Shown in pieces: positions 15,589 through 22,166 of a stretch of DNA of 22,292 nucleotides. The position numbers and the translations under genes are program-made. Each line of letters starts with the position of its first letter. Position 1 is the stretch's first letter. The DNA lies in IMG/VR virus record IMGVR_UViG_3300025062_000006, positions 1 to 22,292 of that record. The stretch is one strand, 5' to 3'. The notes beneath the pieces are model-generated. The model was not told the origin of the DNA. It saw only the letters and a program-made list of their open reading frames with translations, and ran no database searches. The stretch comes from a virus.

Positions 15589-15725
15589 ATATGATCTTTG
15601 GTGAATGGTGGGGTTTATCTAAAGCACTGGCTAAAGATAAGCAGCAGGAAGTTAAGAATATGGCAATCGCTGTACGTATGGCGCAAGCTGATGCTAAATC
15701 GTGGAAAGAGTTTATGAAGGGCTAG
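15477..15725 (+). CDS. -1 frame extension of the tail chaperone (lambda gpT-like part)
   Basis: This frame has no ribosome site of its own, yet is open for 86 codons and reads like a real protein: a variable linker, VTWYDSLLPFYKIGIRESDI, LDMIFGEWWGLSKALAKDKQ, then a helix NMAIAVRMAQADAKSWKEFM. Frameshifting at 15471-15477 would give a 190-aa fusion (108 codons in frame 0, then 82 in -1), comparable to lambda gpGT. Phage tail chaperones are often split this way. ATG 15591 could start a 44-aa piece but lacks a ribosome site. The gene sits where gpT should be, apart from the inserted cassette 2 before the tape measure. Confidence 0.7.
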   Translation, partial: YASDFHAPKAVGGATGVTWYDSLLPFYKIGIRESDILDMIFGEWWGLSKALAKDKQQEVKNMAIAVRMAQADAKSWKEFMKG

Positions 15726-15759
15726 CGCAACAATGGTTAATCGGTTAAAGTTGTTAGAT

Positions 15760-15765
15760 TATAAT
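15760..15765 (+). promoter_or_regulatory. -10 box of inserted cassette 2 promoter
   Basis: Perfect TATAAT at 15760-15765, 35 bases after the chaperone stop. A 17-base spacing puts TTAATC (15737-15742) at -35, a weak match. Transcription would begin near 15772, leaving a leader of about 11 bases before ATG 15783, with only GAG as a possible ribosome site. Confidence 0.55.
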
Positions 15766-15782
15766 TTTGTTGAGTATTAGCA

Positions 15783-16358
15783 ATGAAAAAGCTATTAGCT
15801 GTTGGTATGGCATTGGTGCTAAGTGGTTGTGGTGAATTTGATAGTTTGCCGCCAAAGGTAGATAACGGCAATGGCGGGACAATTGGTCCTGGTAGTACAT
15901 TTCCTACAGATAAGGGCAATTGGAAGTATGGCAATACAAGTAATGAAAACGGCCTGTTTTCATTAACCGCTAGAATAGATGCTATTAATACATATACGGT
16001 TCCAAAATATCCAAATCTTGAGCGGAGATCATGGATCGAGTTAGAAAAAAGGAAGTTATTTGATAGCAACATATCAAAAAGATTTCTGGTTTTTGCACCT
16101 GAAGAAGTTAAGTGTACGCCAAGTTGCGACATAAGAATTAAGTTTAATGGAAATACAACTACTTATAGCTTTTTGCAGAGTAGTGAAGGCGTGTTAACTC
16201 CAGCAAGTGATCGGATAGCAGCTGAGCTGTTTGACAAAACCACGCAATCCAATAGAGCTACTATTTATCTGCCTATTATGGGTTTAAGCAAAGAGTTTGG
16301 GTCTGAGTTTAATCTTAGAGGCTATGATTCGGCTAAAATGAAATTTATAAGCGAGTAA
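15783..16358 (+). CDS. Cassette 2 lipoprotein, 191 aa
   Basis: The N-terminus MKKLLAVGMALVLSGC is a clear lipoprotein signal: two Lys, a hydrophobic stretch and the lipobox L-S-G-C with Cys16 as the lipidated residue. A Gly/Asn/Pro-rich linker follows (VDNGNGGTIGPG), then a ~150-residue domain with a possible disulphide pair in VKCTPSCDIRI. Residue 17 is Gly, not Asp, so outer-membrane sorting is likely in a gammaproteobacterium. The gene is AT-rich (20 of 60 G or C at 16021-16080 versus 33 of 60 at 17041-17100 by hand count) and follows its own -10 box. Membrane lipoproteins expressed from prophages sometimes exclude other phages or alter the cell surface; no specific function can be assigned. 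Weak ribosome site. Confidence 0.7.
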   Translation: MKKLLAVGMALVLSGCGEFDSLPPKVDNGNGGTIGPGSTFPTDKGNWKYGNTSNENGLFSLTARIDAINTYTVPKYPNLERRSWIELEKRKLFDSNISKRFLVFAPEEVKCTPSCDIRIKFNGNTTTYSFLQSSEGVLTPASDRIAAELFDKTTQSNRATIYLPIMGLSKEFGSEFNLRGYDSAKMKFISE

Positions 16359-16765
16359 TGATATTGGATAAGATAAATAAAGAGATAGTAATTGCGCTTA
16401 TAGTGGCAGCAGGATTGTTTTGGGGTTTAATTTTTTACCTAAATAACAGCACTATGTCGCCTGAAGGCCTTGATGCCATGATGGAGCGACAGGCTGATTA
16501 TGAAAAAAGAGAAAGCGAAAAGCCTAAAAAAACCAACAGTAGCACCAAGTTGATCACCGACTGTCAAATCAGATTGAAGTCAACGCTACGCAACCCTAGT
16601 TCTTTAGAGCTTAAGTTTTCATCAAATCAAGCTACAAACACAAGTGATGGCACAAGGGTATCTTTTCCTTACTCTGCTGAAAACGGTTTTGGTGGTATGG
16701 CAGCAGGACATGCTGTTTGTGTTTATGACACCAGCGGGAATGTGATAAGTACGCAATTTAATTGA
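16358..16765 (+). CDS. Cassette 2 membrane-anchored periplasmic protein, 135 aa
   Basis: Overlaps the lipoprotein stop codon (TAATG), so the two are probably made together. One membrane segment near the N-terminus (IVIALIVAAGLFWGLIFYL, ~10-28) is followed by a charged linker (YEKRESEKPKK) and a periplasmic domain with a Cys pair (DCQIRLKSTLRNPSSLEL and AVCVYDTSGNVISTQF). The motif 'C-x6-L-x-x-P-x-S-h ... h-x-Y-x-A-x-N-x-F-G-G ... C' is one I associate with small secreted domains of bacteria and phages; function unknown. Paired with the lipoprotein it may form an envelope complex. Terminator follows within 20 bases. Confidence 0.65.
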   Translation: MILDKINKEIVIALIVAAGLFWGLIFYLNNSTMSPEGLDAMMERQADYEKRESEKPKKTNSSTKLITDCQIRLKSTLRNPSSLELKFSSNQATNTSDGTRVSFPYSAENGFGGMAAGHAVCVYDTSGNVISTQFN

Positions 16766-16784
16766 TAACGAATAGTTCAAACAA

Positions 16785-16809
16785 GTCACCTTAGTTGGTG
16801 GCTTTTTTT
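16785..16809 (+). terminator. Intrinsic terminator closing cassette 2
   Basis: Stem GTCACC / GGTGGC (16785-16790, 16797-16802; one T-G pair), six-base loop, seven T. It closes the cassette 25 bases before the tape measure start. Confidence 0.8.
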
Positions 16810-16810
16810 A

Positions 16811-16836
16811 TGCCCAAAATTTGAGGTGAGACAATG
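16811..16836 (+). repeat. Module-border leader sequence, copy 2
   Basis: TGCCCA directly after the terminator T run, then AATTTGAGGTGAGACAATG (16818-16836), which gives the ribosome site and start of the tape measure gene. It matches 20400-20418 at 18 of 19 bases. Confidence 0.65.
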
Positions 16837-19800
16837 GCAGGTGATTTAGATTTTAGCGTACAGTTGCGGCTATTGAATGATCAGTTCAATAATGGCATCA
16901 ATGAGGCGCGTGATAAATTCACGGCATATGCGCAATCAATACAGCGCAATCTTGCGCAAATGGGCACCGATACCGAACGAGCGGAAACGCTATTAACAGG
17001 TCTTGGCAACGTAAGCTCAGACAGACTGACCGCTGAGATACGGGCAACAGCTGACCAACTCAGGCAGATGGGTGCTGGTGCTAACTTATCAGGTGAGCAA
17101 GTTGAAGCCGCAATGCAAGCATCTGCTTTGCAGGTGACGCGCTTAGGTCGTCAATTAGAAGTCGCTAGAGCGGAGGCGGTGCGATTAAGTCAAACAGGCG
17201 CATCACCTCAAGATTTAGAGCAAGCAGCGCAAAATGTTAACCGCTTAGAAACTGAATTAAACGAAGCGCGCAGTGCCAGTGTTAGTCTCGCTAATGAGTT
17301 GTCAGGTGCAATGAATCGCGCATCTAATACGGCAGATGGTGCGCGTAATGCCATTTATCGAATAACAAACATTCGAGTACCTGAAACCATACGCGGTGAG
17401 ATTGACCAAATCAGCAGATCATTGGTAGATTTTCAGCGCAACAGTGGTCGTCCTGCAGAAGAGATAGACCGGGTAACAAGGGCTGCTGAGGAGCAAATCA
17501 GAAGACTGAGAGCGGAATTAAACGGACTTGATGAAACGCAAGATAGGGTTAATCAAGGGTCAAACCGTTTTGCAGGCGGTATAAATGGTGTGCGTTCAGC
17601 CTTTGGTAGTTTGCAAGGTATGTTGGCGGCAGCAGGTCTTGGTATCGGTGTCGCTGAGATTATCGAAGTGTCAGACGCATTTAAAACGCTTGAGGCTCGT
17701 ATCAAGTTAGCCACAGGCGAGGGCGCTAGCTTTGTATCGGGGTTTGAAGGCGTTAAGAATATTGCTAATGAGACATTCTCCAGTATCGAAAATACAGGCG
17801 AGCTATTTGCCCGTATCTCACAAGCTGCTGAAACTCTAGGACTTGCACAAGCTGAGACATTGAGTGTCACCCGTACTATTAACGAGGCAATCAAATTATC
17901 AGGTGGTAGTGCTGCCAGTGCTGATGCCGCAATTACTCAGTTAATTCAGGGCTTGCAATCAGGTGTAGTGCGTGGCGAAGAATTTAACTCCATCATGGAA
18001 CAAGCACCGCGATTGGCTAAGGCTATGGCTGATGGTTTGGGCGTAACGCGTGGTGAATTACGAGCAATGGCACAAGATGGCGCGTTAACGTCAGAAGTAG
18101 TAATTAATGCATTACGTTCTCAGAGTGACGCTATCGCTCAAGAGTTTGGCACGCTGCCAACTACGGTCGGCAATGCGGTTCAGGTCGTAAAAAATCAGTT
18201 ATTCAACTTTATCGGAGAGATGGACAAAACAGTTAATCAGTCATCAATACTCGCTAATGCTATTACAGCGGTTGGTGATAGCTTAGAAAATCTTGATCCT
18301 AGAACCGTTGCAGCACTTGACCAAACATTTAACCAGCTTATAGAGACAGTCAGTATCTTTTGGCGCCGAATAAGTGACACTTATGCTGATATTAATAATC
18401 TTATTAATTCGATAGCTGGCGGTGCTACAGATGCAAATGAGCAAGTCGGACTAATTACAGCTTCATTAAGTGGTGTCAGTATTTCTATCGGCGCTATCAA
18501 TGACGGCTTAAAATCTATAGAAATAATAGGTCGCGTCATTGAGAGTGTTTTAGCGACGTGGGCGGCGATGGCAGCAAGGTTTGTGTCATACCTAACTTTT
18601 GGAGAAGCTAGACAGGCACTACAAGGTATCGCAGCGGACTTGGATGAGTACGCTGTCAAAGCAATGGGCAAGGCTGACCAAGCAGCACAAGATTTCTCAT
18701 CATCGTTTGAAGCGGCCATGCTTGAGGCGGGTAAGTCTGCTGCTACTCATTTGGGTGATGCAGCGAAAGCAGCAACCGATACCTATGACCAAATGAAGGC
18801 AAGCGGTACAGCGTCAGCGGAGGCAGTTGCAGGCGCATTTACTAAAATGGCAAATGCTCAAATCGCAGCGTATGGCGGGGCAGCGTTAAGCGCGTTGCAA
18901 GCCGAGGGTGCTGAGCGCGGGCTAAAAATTGCTATTGATGAAACTGGTAAAGCTATCATCGATAAAATGAGCACAGAGGAACAGTCATCCGCAGCAGCGC
19001 AGCAAAATGCAAAGGCGCTTGACAAGAGTTATCGAGAACTTGCCGACTCTTTAAGCGTGGGTATTACAAAGGGTTATGCTGATGCTAAGGCATCGGTACT
19101 AGAACTATCCAAGAGCTTTGACGTACTGACAGACTCAGGCTATCAGACGGGCGATGTACTGCAAGCCGCTTTACTCAAGATGACCACACAAGCAAAAAAT
19201 ACAGATGAAGTGCGTGACGTTATCACAATGTGGGAAGAGCTGGGTGAACAAGGGCAGCTTACGGGCGAAGATTTGGCGGCAGGTCTTGACTTAGCTAATG
19301 AGCGATTAGACGCACTGACAGATGGTGTGAATAGCGTCAACGAAGCCTATAAGGTTTTAGGTTTAACTACTCGGAAAGAGGCGGCATTGCAAGCCGAGGC
19401 TTATACTCAGGCATACGGCATCATCGTTAAAGACGGCGAAGCGACAACCGGTCAACTTGCCGAGGGTTTTAAAAAGTATGCAAAAGCAGCCGTTGCCGCC
19501 AATGGGGATGTAGTCACAGCACAGTTAAAAGCTGAGGCGGCTCAACGTGGTCTGGCAGTCGCAGTTGATGAGACAGGTCGTGTCACTTTTAAATCGATGA
19601 GCGATACAAAAGAGGCAAACGACAAGGTAACGCGTTCAGTCACTAATATTCGCACAGCCTACGACGGCATATCATCAAGTGCTGGTAATGCTGGTAACGC
19701 CATGGTACGCGCTGCAAACGAGGCATCATCTGCTTACGATAAACTGCAACAGAAAATCAAAGCGGTCAAAGAGGCTCAAGAGTTGAAAAGTGGTGATGAA

Positions 19801-20343
19801 ACACTTAAAAACTTACGAGTTTACGGCACTGAAAAAGCGCCAGCGGAAGGCAATCAGTTTGGATCAAAAACAGGCGTTGAAAACTTTTTAAAATCGGCTG
19901 GACTGAGTGCAGAGCGAGCAGCCGAGGAAGCTCGTAAACTATACGTAAAATCAGGTAAGGATAGCGGCGCTCTTAACTTTGGCGATTTGCAAGGAGTTCA
20001 AGCAGGAGCGGTTATGACTCCTGCAATGCTAGCTAATTTTAAAACAGCATCAATGTATCTACTTGAAGTTGCAGAAAAAGCAAAAGTCGACGAAGCGAGA
20101 CGCAGTAAGTATGAAGCCAGTCTTAACCGGTTGCCCGATTCAGCATTGCAAGCTGTTAGTAATCTAAATAAGCAACCTAACTTTTTTGACACGGGTAACA
20201 ACAATATTAGCAGTAAGAGTTATAACGTCAAGTTTACACTTGGCGGTATAACAGCAAATGCAAGTGTGCCAGAGTCTCAAGCAAGTATGTTTGAGCGCAT
20301 GATGCAAGAATTACAAGACAGTAAAGCAATAGCAGGTTACTAG
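16834..20343 (+). CDS. Tape measure protein, 1169 aa
   Basis: The long tail-length ruler. Residues ~1-250 are helical coiled coil (many A/E/Q/R). Residues ~275-465 are the classic tape-measure domain: EVSDAFKTLEARIKLATG, ISQAAETLGLAQAETL, QLIQGLQSGVVRGEEFNSI, MEQAPRLAKAMADGLGVTRG, LRAMAQDGALTSEVVINAL, ending QVVKNQLFNFIGEMD. Hydrophobic segments near ~530-590 fit the membrane-active region. A 64-residue segment is present twice, at 649-712 and 859-922. The C-terminal ~100 residues are a soluble domain (NVKFTLGGITANASVP). It fixes tail length (1169 aa suggests about 1.2 residues-to-1.5 A scale, roughly 175 nm) and passes into the host envelope at infection. Strong GAGGTGA ribosome site. Chaperones are encoded just upstream, split off by cassette 2. 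Confidence 0.92.
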   Translation: MAGDLDFSVQLRLLNDQFNNGINEARDKFTAYAQSIQRNLAQMGTDTERAETLLTGLGNVSSDRLTAEIRATADQLRQMGAGANLSGEQVEAAMQASALQVTRLGRQLEVARAEAVRLSQTGASPQDLEQAAQNVNRLETELNEARSASVSLANELSGAMNRASNTADGARNAIYRITNIRVPETIRGEIDQISRSLVDFQRNSGRPAEEIDRVTRAAEEQIRRLRAELNGLDETQDRVNQGSNRFAGGINGVRSAFGSLQGMLAAAGLGIGVAEIIEVSDAFKTLEARIKLATGEGASFVSGFEGVKNIANETFSSIENTGELFARISQAAETLGLAQAETLSVTRTINEAIKLSGGSAASADAAITQLIQGLQSGVVRGEEFNSIMEQAPRLAKAMADGLGVTRGELRAMAQDGALTSEVVINALRSQSDAIAQEFGTLPTTVGNAVQVVKNQLFNFIGEMDKTVNQSSILANAITAVGDSLENLDPRTVAALDQTFNQLIETVSIFWRRISDTYADINNLINSIAGGATDANEQVGLITASLSGVSISIGAINDGLKSIEIIGRVIESVLATWAAMAARFVSYLTFGEARQALQGIAADLDEYAVKAMGKADQAAQDFSSSFEAAMLEAGKSAATHLGDAAKAATDTYDQMKASGTASAEAVAGAFTKMANAQIAAYGGAALSALQAEGAERGLKIAIDETGKAIIDKMSTEEQSSAAAQQNAKALDKSYRELADSLSVGITKGYADAKASVLELSKSFDVLTDSGYQTGDVLQAALLKMTTQAKNTDEVRDVITMWEELGEQGQLTGEDLAAGLDLANERLDALTDGVNSVNEAYKVLGLTTRKEAALQAEAYTQAYGIIVKDGEATTGQLAEGFKKYAKAAVAANGDVVTAQLKAEAAQRGLAVAVDETGRVTFKSMSDTKEANDKVTRSVTNIRTAYDGISSSAGNAGNAMVRAANEASSAYDKLQQKIKAVKEAQELKSGDETLKNLRVYGTEKAPAEGNQFGSKTGVENFLKSAGLSAERAAEEARKLYVKSGKDSGALNFGDLQGVQAGAVMTPAMLANFKTASMYLLEVAEKAKVDEARRSKYEASLNRLPDSALQAVSNLNKQPNFFDTGNNNISSKSYNVKFTLGGITANASVPESQASMFERMMQELQDSKAIAGY

Positions 20344-20390
20344 CCACTCATTCGTTATAACTGCTAGTAATAACACTCGAGTGGTTTTTT
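20344..20390 (+). terminator. Intrinsic terminator after the tape measure gene
   Basis: CCACTC (20344-20349) pairs with GAGTGG (20379-20384) across a long loop that itself can form GTTAT/ATAAC (20354-20358, 20370-20374), then six T. A two-part stem is less sure than the other terminators here, and CACTCGAGTG at 20374-20383 is an alternative fold. Confidence 0.55.
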
Positions 20391-20397
20391 ATTATCA

Positions 20398-20418
20398 AAA
20401 ATTTGAGGAGAGACAATG
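20398..20418 (+). repeat. Module-border leader sequence, copy 3
   Basis: AATTTGAGGAGAGACAATG (20400-20418) matches the tape measure leader except at one base. Here it starts only a 17-codon ORF, so the leader appears orphaned. Confidence 0.65.
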
Positions 20419-20469
20419 CTTGAGATTAAGGAGGGCTTATGCAGCAAGACATGGCGATTGCGACAGTAA
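20416..20469 (+). other. 17-aa leader ORF on an orphan start signal
   Basis: ATG 20416 has a good GAGGAGA site and encodes 17 residues (MLEIKEGLCSKTWRLRQ) before a stop at 20467. It overlaps the first 31 bases of the membrane protein gene in another frame. It may be a relic of a gene start left by recombination, or a short leader that couples translation to the gene below. No domain. Confidence 0.4.
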
Positions 20470-21041
20470 AATATCTTGCGATATCAAGCTCAGGCACATT
20501 AGCAGCAGCGGCAAGTTTGGGGGCGCAATTAAGTACGCCCCATGTTTATCTAAACCTACACTTGCCGTATTGGGTTTTTCTATTGTCGATGGTATTACTA
20601 AATTTCATCGGCGCATTTTTCGCACTTAAAATCGATTATATGCAAGCAAATGGCAGCACGATAAGTAACTTTTTTACGGCTGTGGTCGTCGGTCTAATCT
20701 TATCGTTTATTGTTATGCCAACTATCAGCCCAACGTCAGGCGTTGGCTTAATGCAGATAGCCTCTTTTATCTCAGGCTTATGCGGTACGATTTTTCTAAG
20801 AGTAATTATTAATATACTTAATCGTCAAGATTTGCAAGAGGCTATTGTTGATCTGATTGTCAGTAACAGCATCAAACTTGCGAACATCGTTATTGATTTG
20901 GCTGTAGCACATACCGCTAAAATCGTCACAGCCTTGCTAGCTGGAGTCATTGCCTCGCTTGTTTACACAAACAATGCAAACGATAAGAGCAATGATAATA
21001 CGGCGCCACAAGCTCAGGTAACGGAGGTGGCAAATGATTAA
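20439..21041 (+). CDS. Multi-span membrane protein, candidate holin or lysis regulator, 200 aa
   Basis: A near-perfect AAGGAGG site (20428-20434) precedes ATG 20439. Hydrophobic segments: ~43-65 (YWVFLLSMVLLNFIGAFFAL), ~76-96 (FFTAVVVGLILSFIV), ~103-127 (LMQIASFISGLCGTIFLRVI) and ~147-176 (TAKIVTALLAGVIASLVYT), so about four crossings, and a polar, Asn/Asp-rich C-terminus. It is placed between tape measure and endolysin, where holins lie. Typical class I-III holins have one to three spans and are ~65-150 aa, so this one is large; it could be a holin, an accessory protein or something else. It overlaps the next membrane gene by eight bases. Confidence 0.65.
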   Translation: MQQDMAIATVKYLAISSSGTLAAAASLGAQLSTPHVYLNLHLPYWVFLLSMVLLNFIGAFFALKIDYMQANGSTISNFFTAVVVGLILSFIVMPTISPTSGVGLMQIASFISGLCGTIFLRVIINILNRQDLQEAIVDLIVSNSIKLANIVIDLAVAHTAKIVTALLAGVIASLVYTNNANDKSNDNTAPQAQVTEVAND

Positions 21042-21309
21042 CTTGATTAGCTACCTTGTACCGTTCTTTGGCTTAGCAATATGCCTTGTCGCTGTGTTCA
21101 CTCGCAAGATTGATACCCGATGCCCGATACGAGTGAGCAAAATGTGCTTATGGATGACAATATGGACAATCGTATTGTTTTACGACTATCCATACGACGC
21201 ATTAAAAGCAGTATCAATTATGGTAGTCAGGCTTTGTATGTTGATGGTCAATATCTTGTATGTTGTTGAGGCGCTGCGACCAAACGAAAAATGCAAAATA
21301 ATTAAATAA
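21034..21309 (+). CDS. Small membrane protein, candidate holin/antiholin, 91 aa
   Basis: GGAGGTG stands before ATG 21034, which overlaps the previous stop. Hydrophobic segments at ~4-23 (LISYLVPFFGLAICLVAVF), ~37-51 (MCLWMTIWTIVLFYD) and ~56-82 (LKAVSIMVVRLCMLMVNILYVV) predict three crossings; the ends are positively charged (NEKCKIIK). Size and layout suit a class I holin. The overlap with the 200-aa membrane gene suggests that the two act as a lysis pair. No family identity is claimed. Confidence 0.6.
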   Translation: MINLISYLVPFFGLAICLVAVFTRKIDTRCPIRVSKMCLWMTIWTIVLFYDYPYDALKAVSIMVVRLCMLMVNILYVVEALRPNEKCKIIK

Positions 21310-21312
21310 TTC

Positions 21313-21334
21313 GCCCCTTTTTTGGGGCTTTTTT
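21313..21334 (+). terminator. Intrinsic terminator between the membrane genes and endolysin
   Basis: GCCCC (21313-21317) and GGGGC (21324-21328) around a TTTTTT loop, followed by six T. It lies just before the lysozyme ribosome site (GGAG 21337-21340), so it could tune endolysin mRNA relative to the membrane genes. Confidence 0.8.
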
Positions 21335-21348
21335 GTGGAGAATGATAA

Positions 21349-21984
21349 ATGAAAGACAGTGAGTTTTTCGATTGGGTGCGGATCAATCAGCAGTCAGGGC
21401 AATTATCACAGATGCAAGTTGACGGCGCCAAAAAAGTTTTGAGTGTAGTCAAAGCGAATGAGCTGCAAGCATTTGTGGCAGCACTAACAGGCTGGACTAT
21501 TGACGGTGCTAGCATAGATGATAAAACAGACACGCTAGATCGCGTTATGTCACAAAAAGGCATTGAGCATCTAAAAGATAGTGAAGGCTTGCGATTAAAA
21601 GCGTATCAAGACACTGGCAAGGTTTGGACTATTGGTTACGGACATACATCGGCAGCTGGTGGTATGAAAGTTTATGCCGGACTGACAATTACTCATGCGC
21701 AAGCCGAGCAACTTCTTAAAGATGATTTAGCGCGTATGACTTACCCAGTCATCAAACGTTTGGTCAAAGTTGATCTGACGCAAGGTCAGTTTGATGCGTT
21801 ATGCTCTTTTATTTACAATCTAGGCGAAGGGCAAGTAAAAACATCTACACTGTTAAAGCTGCTTAACGCAAAAGACTATGAAGGCGCATCTGGTCAGTTT
21901 GAGCGATGGATCTATGATAACGGTAAAAAGTTTGACGGCTTGGTGACTCGCAGAGAAAACGAGCAAGAATTGTTTAATAGTTAA
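21349..21984 (+). CDS. Endolysin, GH24 (T4-type) lysozyme
   Basis: A 211-aa muramidase that cuts the MurNAc-GlcNAc bond of peptidoglycan. Residues ~70-205 are the GH24 domain: GIEHLKDSEGLRLKAYQD with catalytic Glu79, then Asp88 and Thr94 in VWTIGYGHT, the same spacing (9 and 6) as Glu11/Asp20/Thr26 of T4 lysozyme. Later family blocks are LTQGQFDALCSFIYNLGEG and GLVTRRENEQELF. The first ~65 residues (MKDSEFFDWVRINQQSGQLS ...) are an extra N-terminal domain without a signal peptide or SAR segment, so export relies on a holin. GGAG lies eight bases before ATG 21349. No Rz/Rz1 spanin gene is visible nearby. Confidence 0.93.
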   Translation: MKDSEFFDWVRINQQSGQLSQMQVDGAKKVLSVVKANELQAFVAALTGWTIDGASIDDKTDTLDRVMSQKGIEHLKDSEGLRLKAYQDTGKVWTIGYGHTSAAGGMKVYAGLTITHAQAEQLLKDDLARMTYPVIKRLVKVDLTQGQFDALCSFIYNLGEGQVKTSTLLKLLNAKDYEGASGQFERWIYDNGKKFDGLVTRRENEQELFNS

Positions 21985-21988
21985 ATCA

Positions 21989-22014
21989 GCCGTCCTTAAT
22001 TGGACGGCTTTTTT
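21989..22014 (+). terminator. Intrinsic terminator after the endolysin gene
   Basis: Perfect 7-bp stem GCCGTCC / GGACGGC (21989-21995, 22002-22008), TTAATT loop, six T. Ends the late transcript near the prophage border. Confidence 0.9.
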
Positions 22015-22128
22015 ATTTGCCTAATTTTTGAAGTGATGAGTATTGCTCGGTAGCAGATTTGGCTTAGTCGTTCGGAAGAGGATTACTATTTGATTACTTT
22101 TTTATAGAGAGCAATAAATCGCAGACAA
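22015..22128. other. Prophage edge without genes; contains a degenerate border leader
   Basis: Nothing coding. After the terminator comes TGCCTAATTTTTGAAGTG and ATG 22036, which ends after five codons (TAG 22051-22053), a degenerate copy of the border leader. The attachment junction should lie between here and the tRNA, but with only one end in view the att core cannot be fixed. Confidence 0.4.
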
Positions 22129-22158
22129 TAAAAAAGGCTTACAATCGCTGTAAGCCTT
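22129..22158 (-). terminator. Intrinsic terminator of the tRNA-Leu gene
   Basis: A 10-bp stem AAGGCTTACA / TGTAAGCCTT (22134-22143, 22149-22158) with a five-base loop; the minus strand ends in a run of T (A run at 22129-22135). It lies nine bases from the CCA end of the tRNA. Confidence 0.85.
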
Positions 22159-22166
22159 ACTTTATA

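Noticed and set aside
15591-15725. Independent 44-aa gene starting at ATG 15591
   Set aside because: No ribosome site, and the reading frame is open well upstream, so frameshift expression explains it better.
15737-16132. 131-aa minus-strand ORF
   Set aside because: Covers the lipoprotein signal region; the plus-strand lipobox protein is better supported.
20381-20629. 82-aa plus-strand ORF
   Set aside because: Begins within a terminator and overlaps the membrane protein gene in another frame; no ribosome site or sensible protein.
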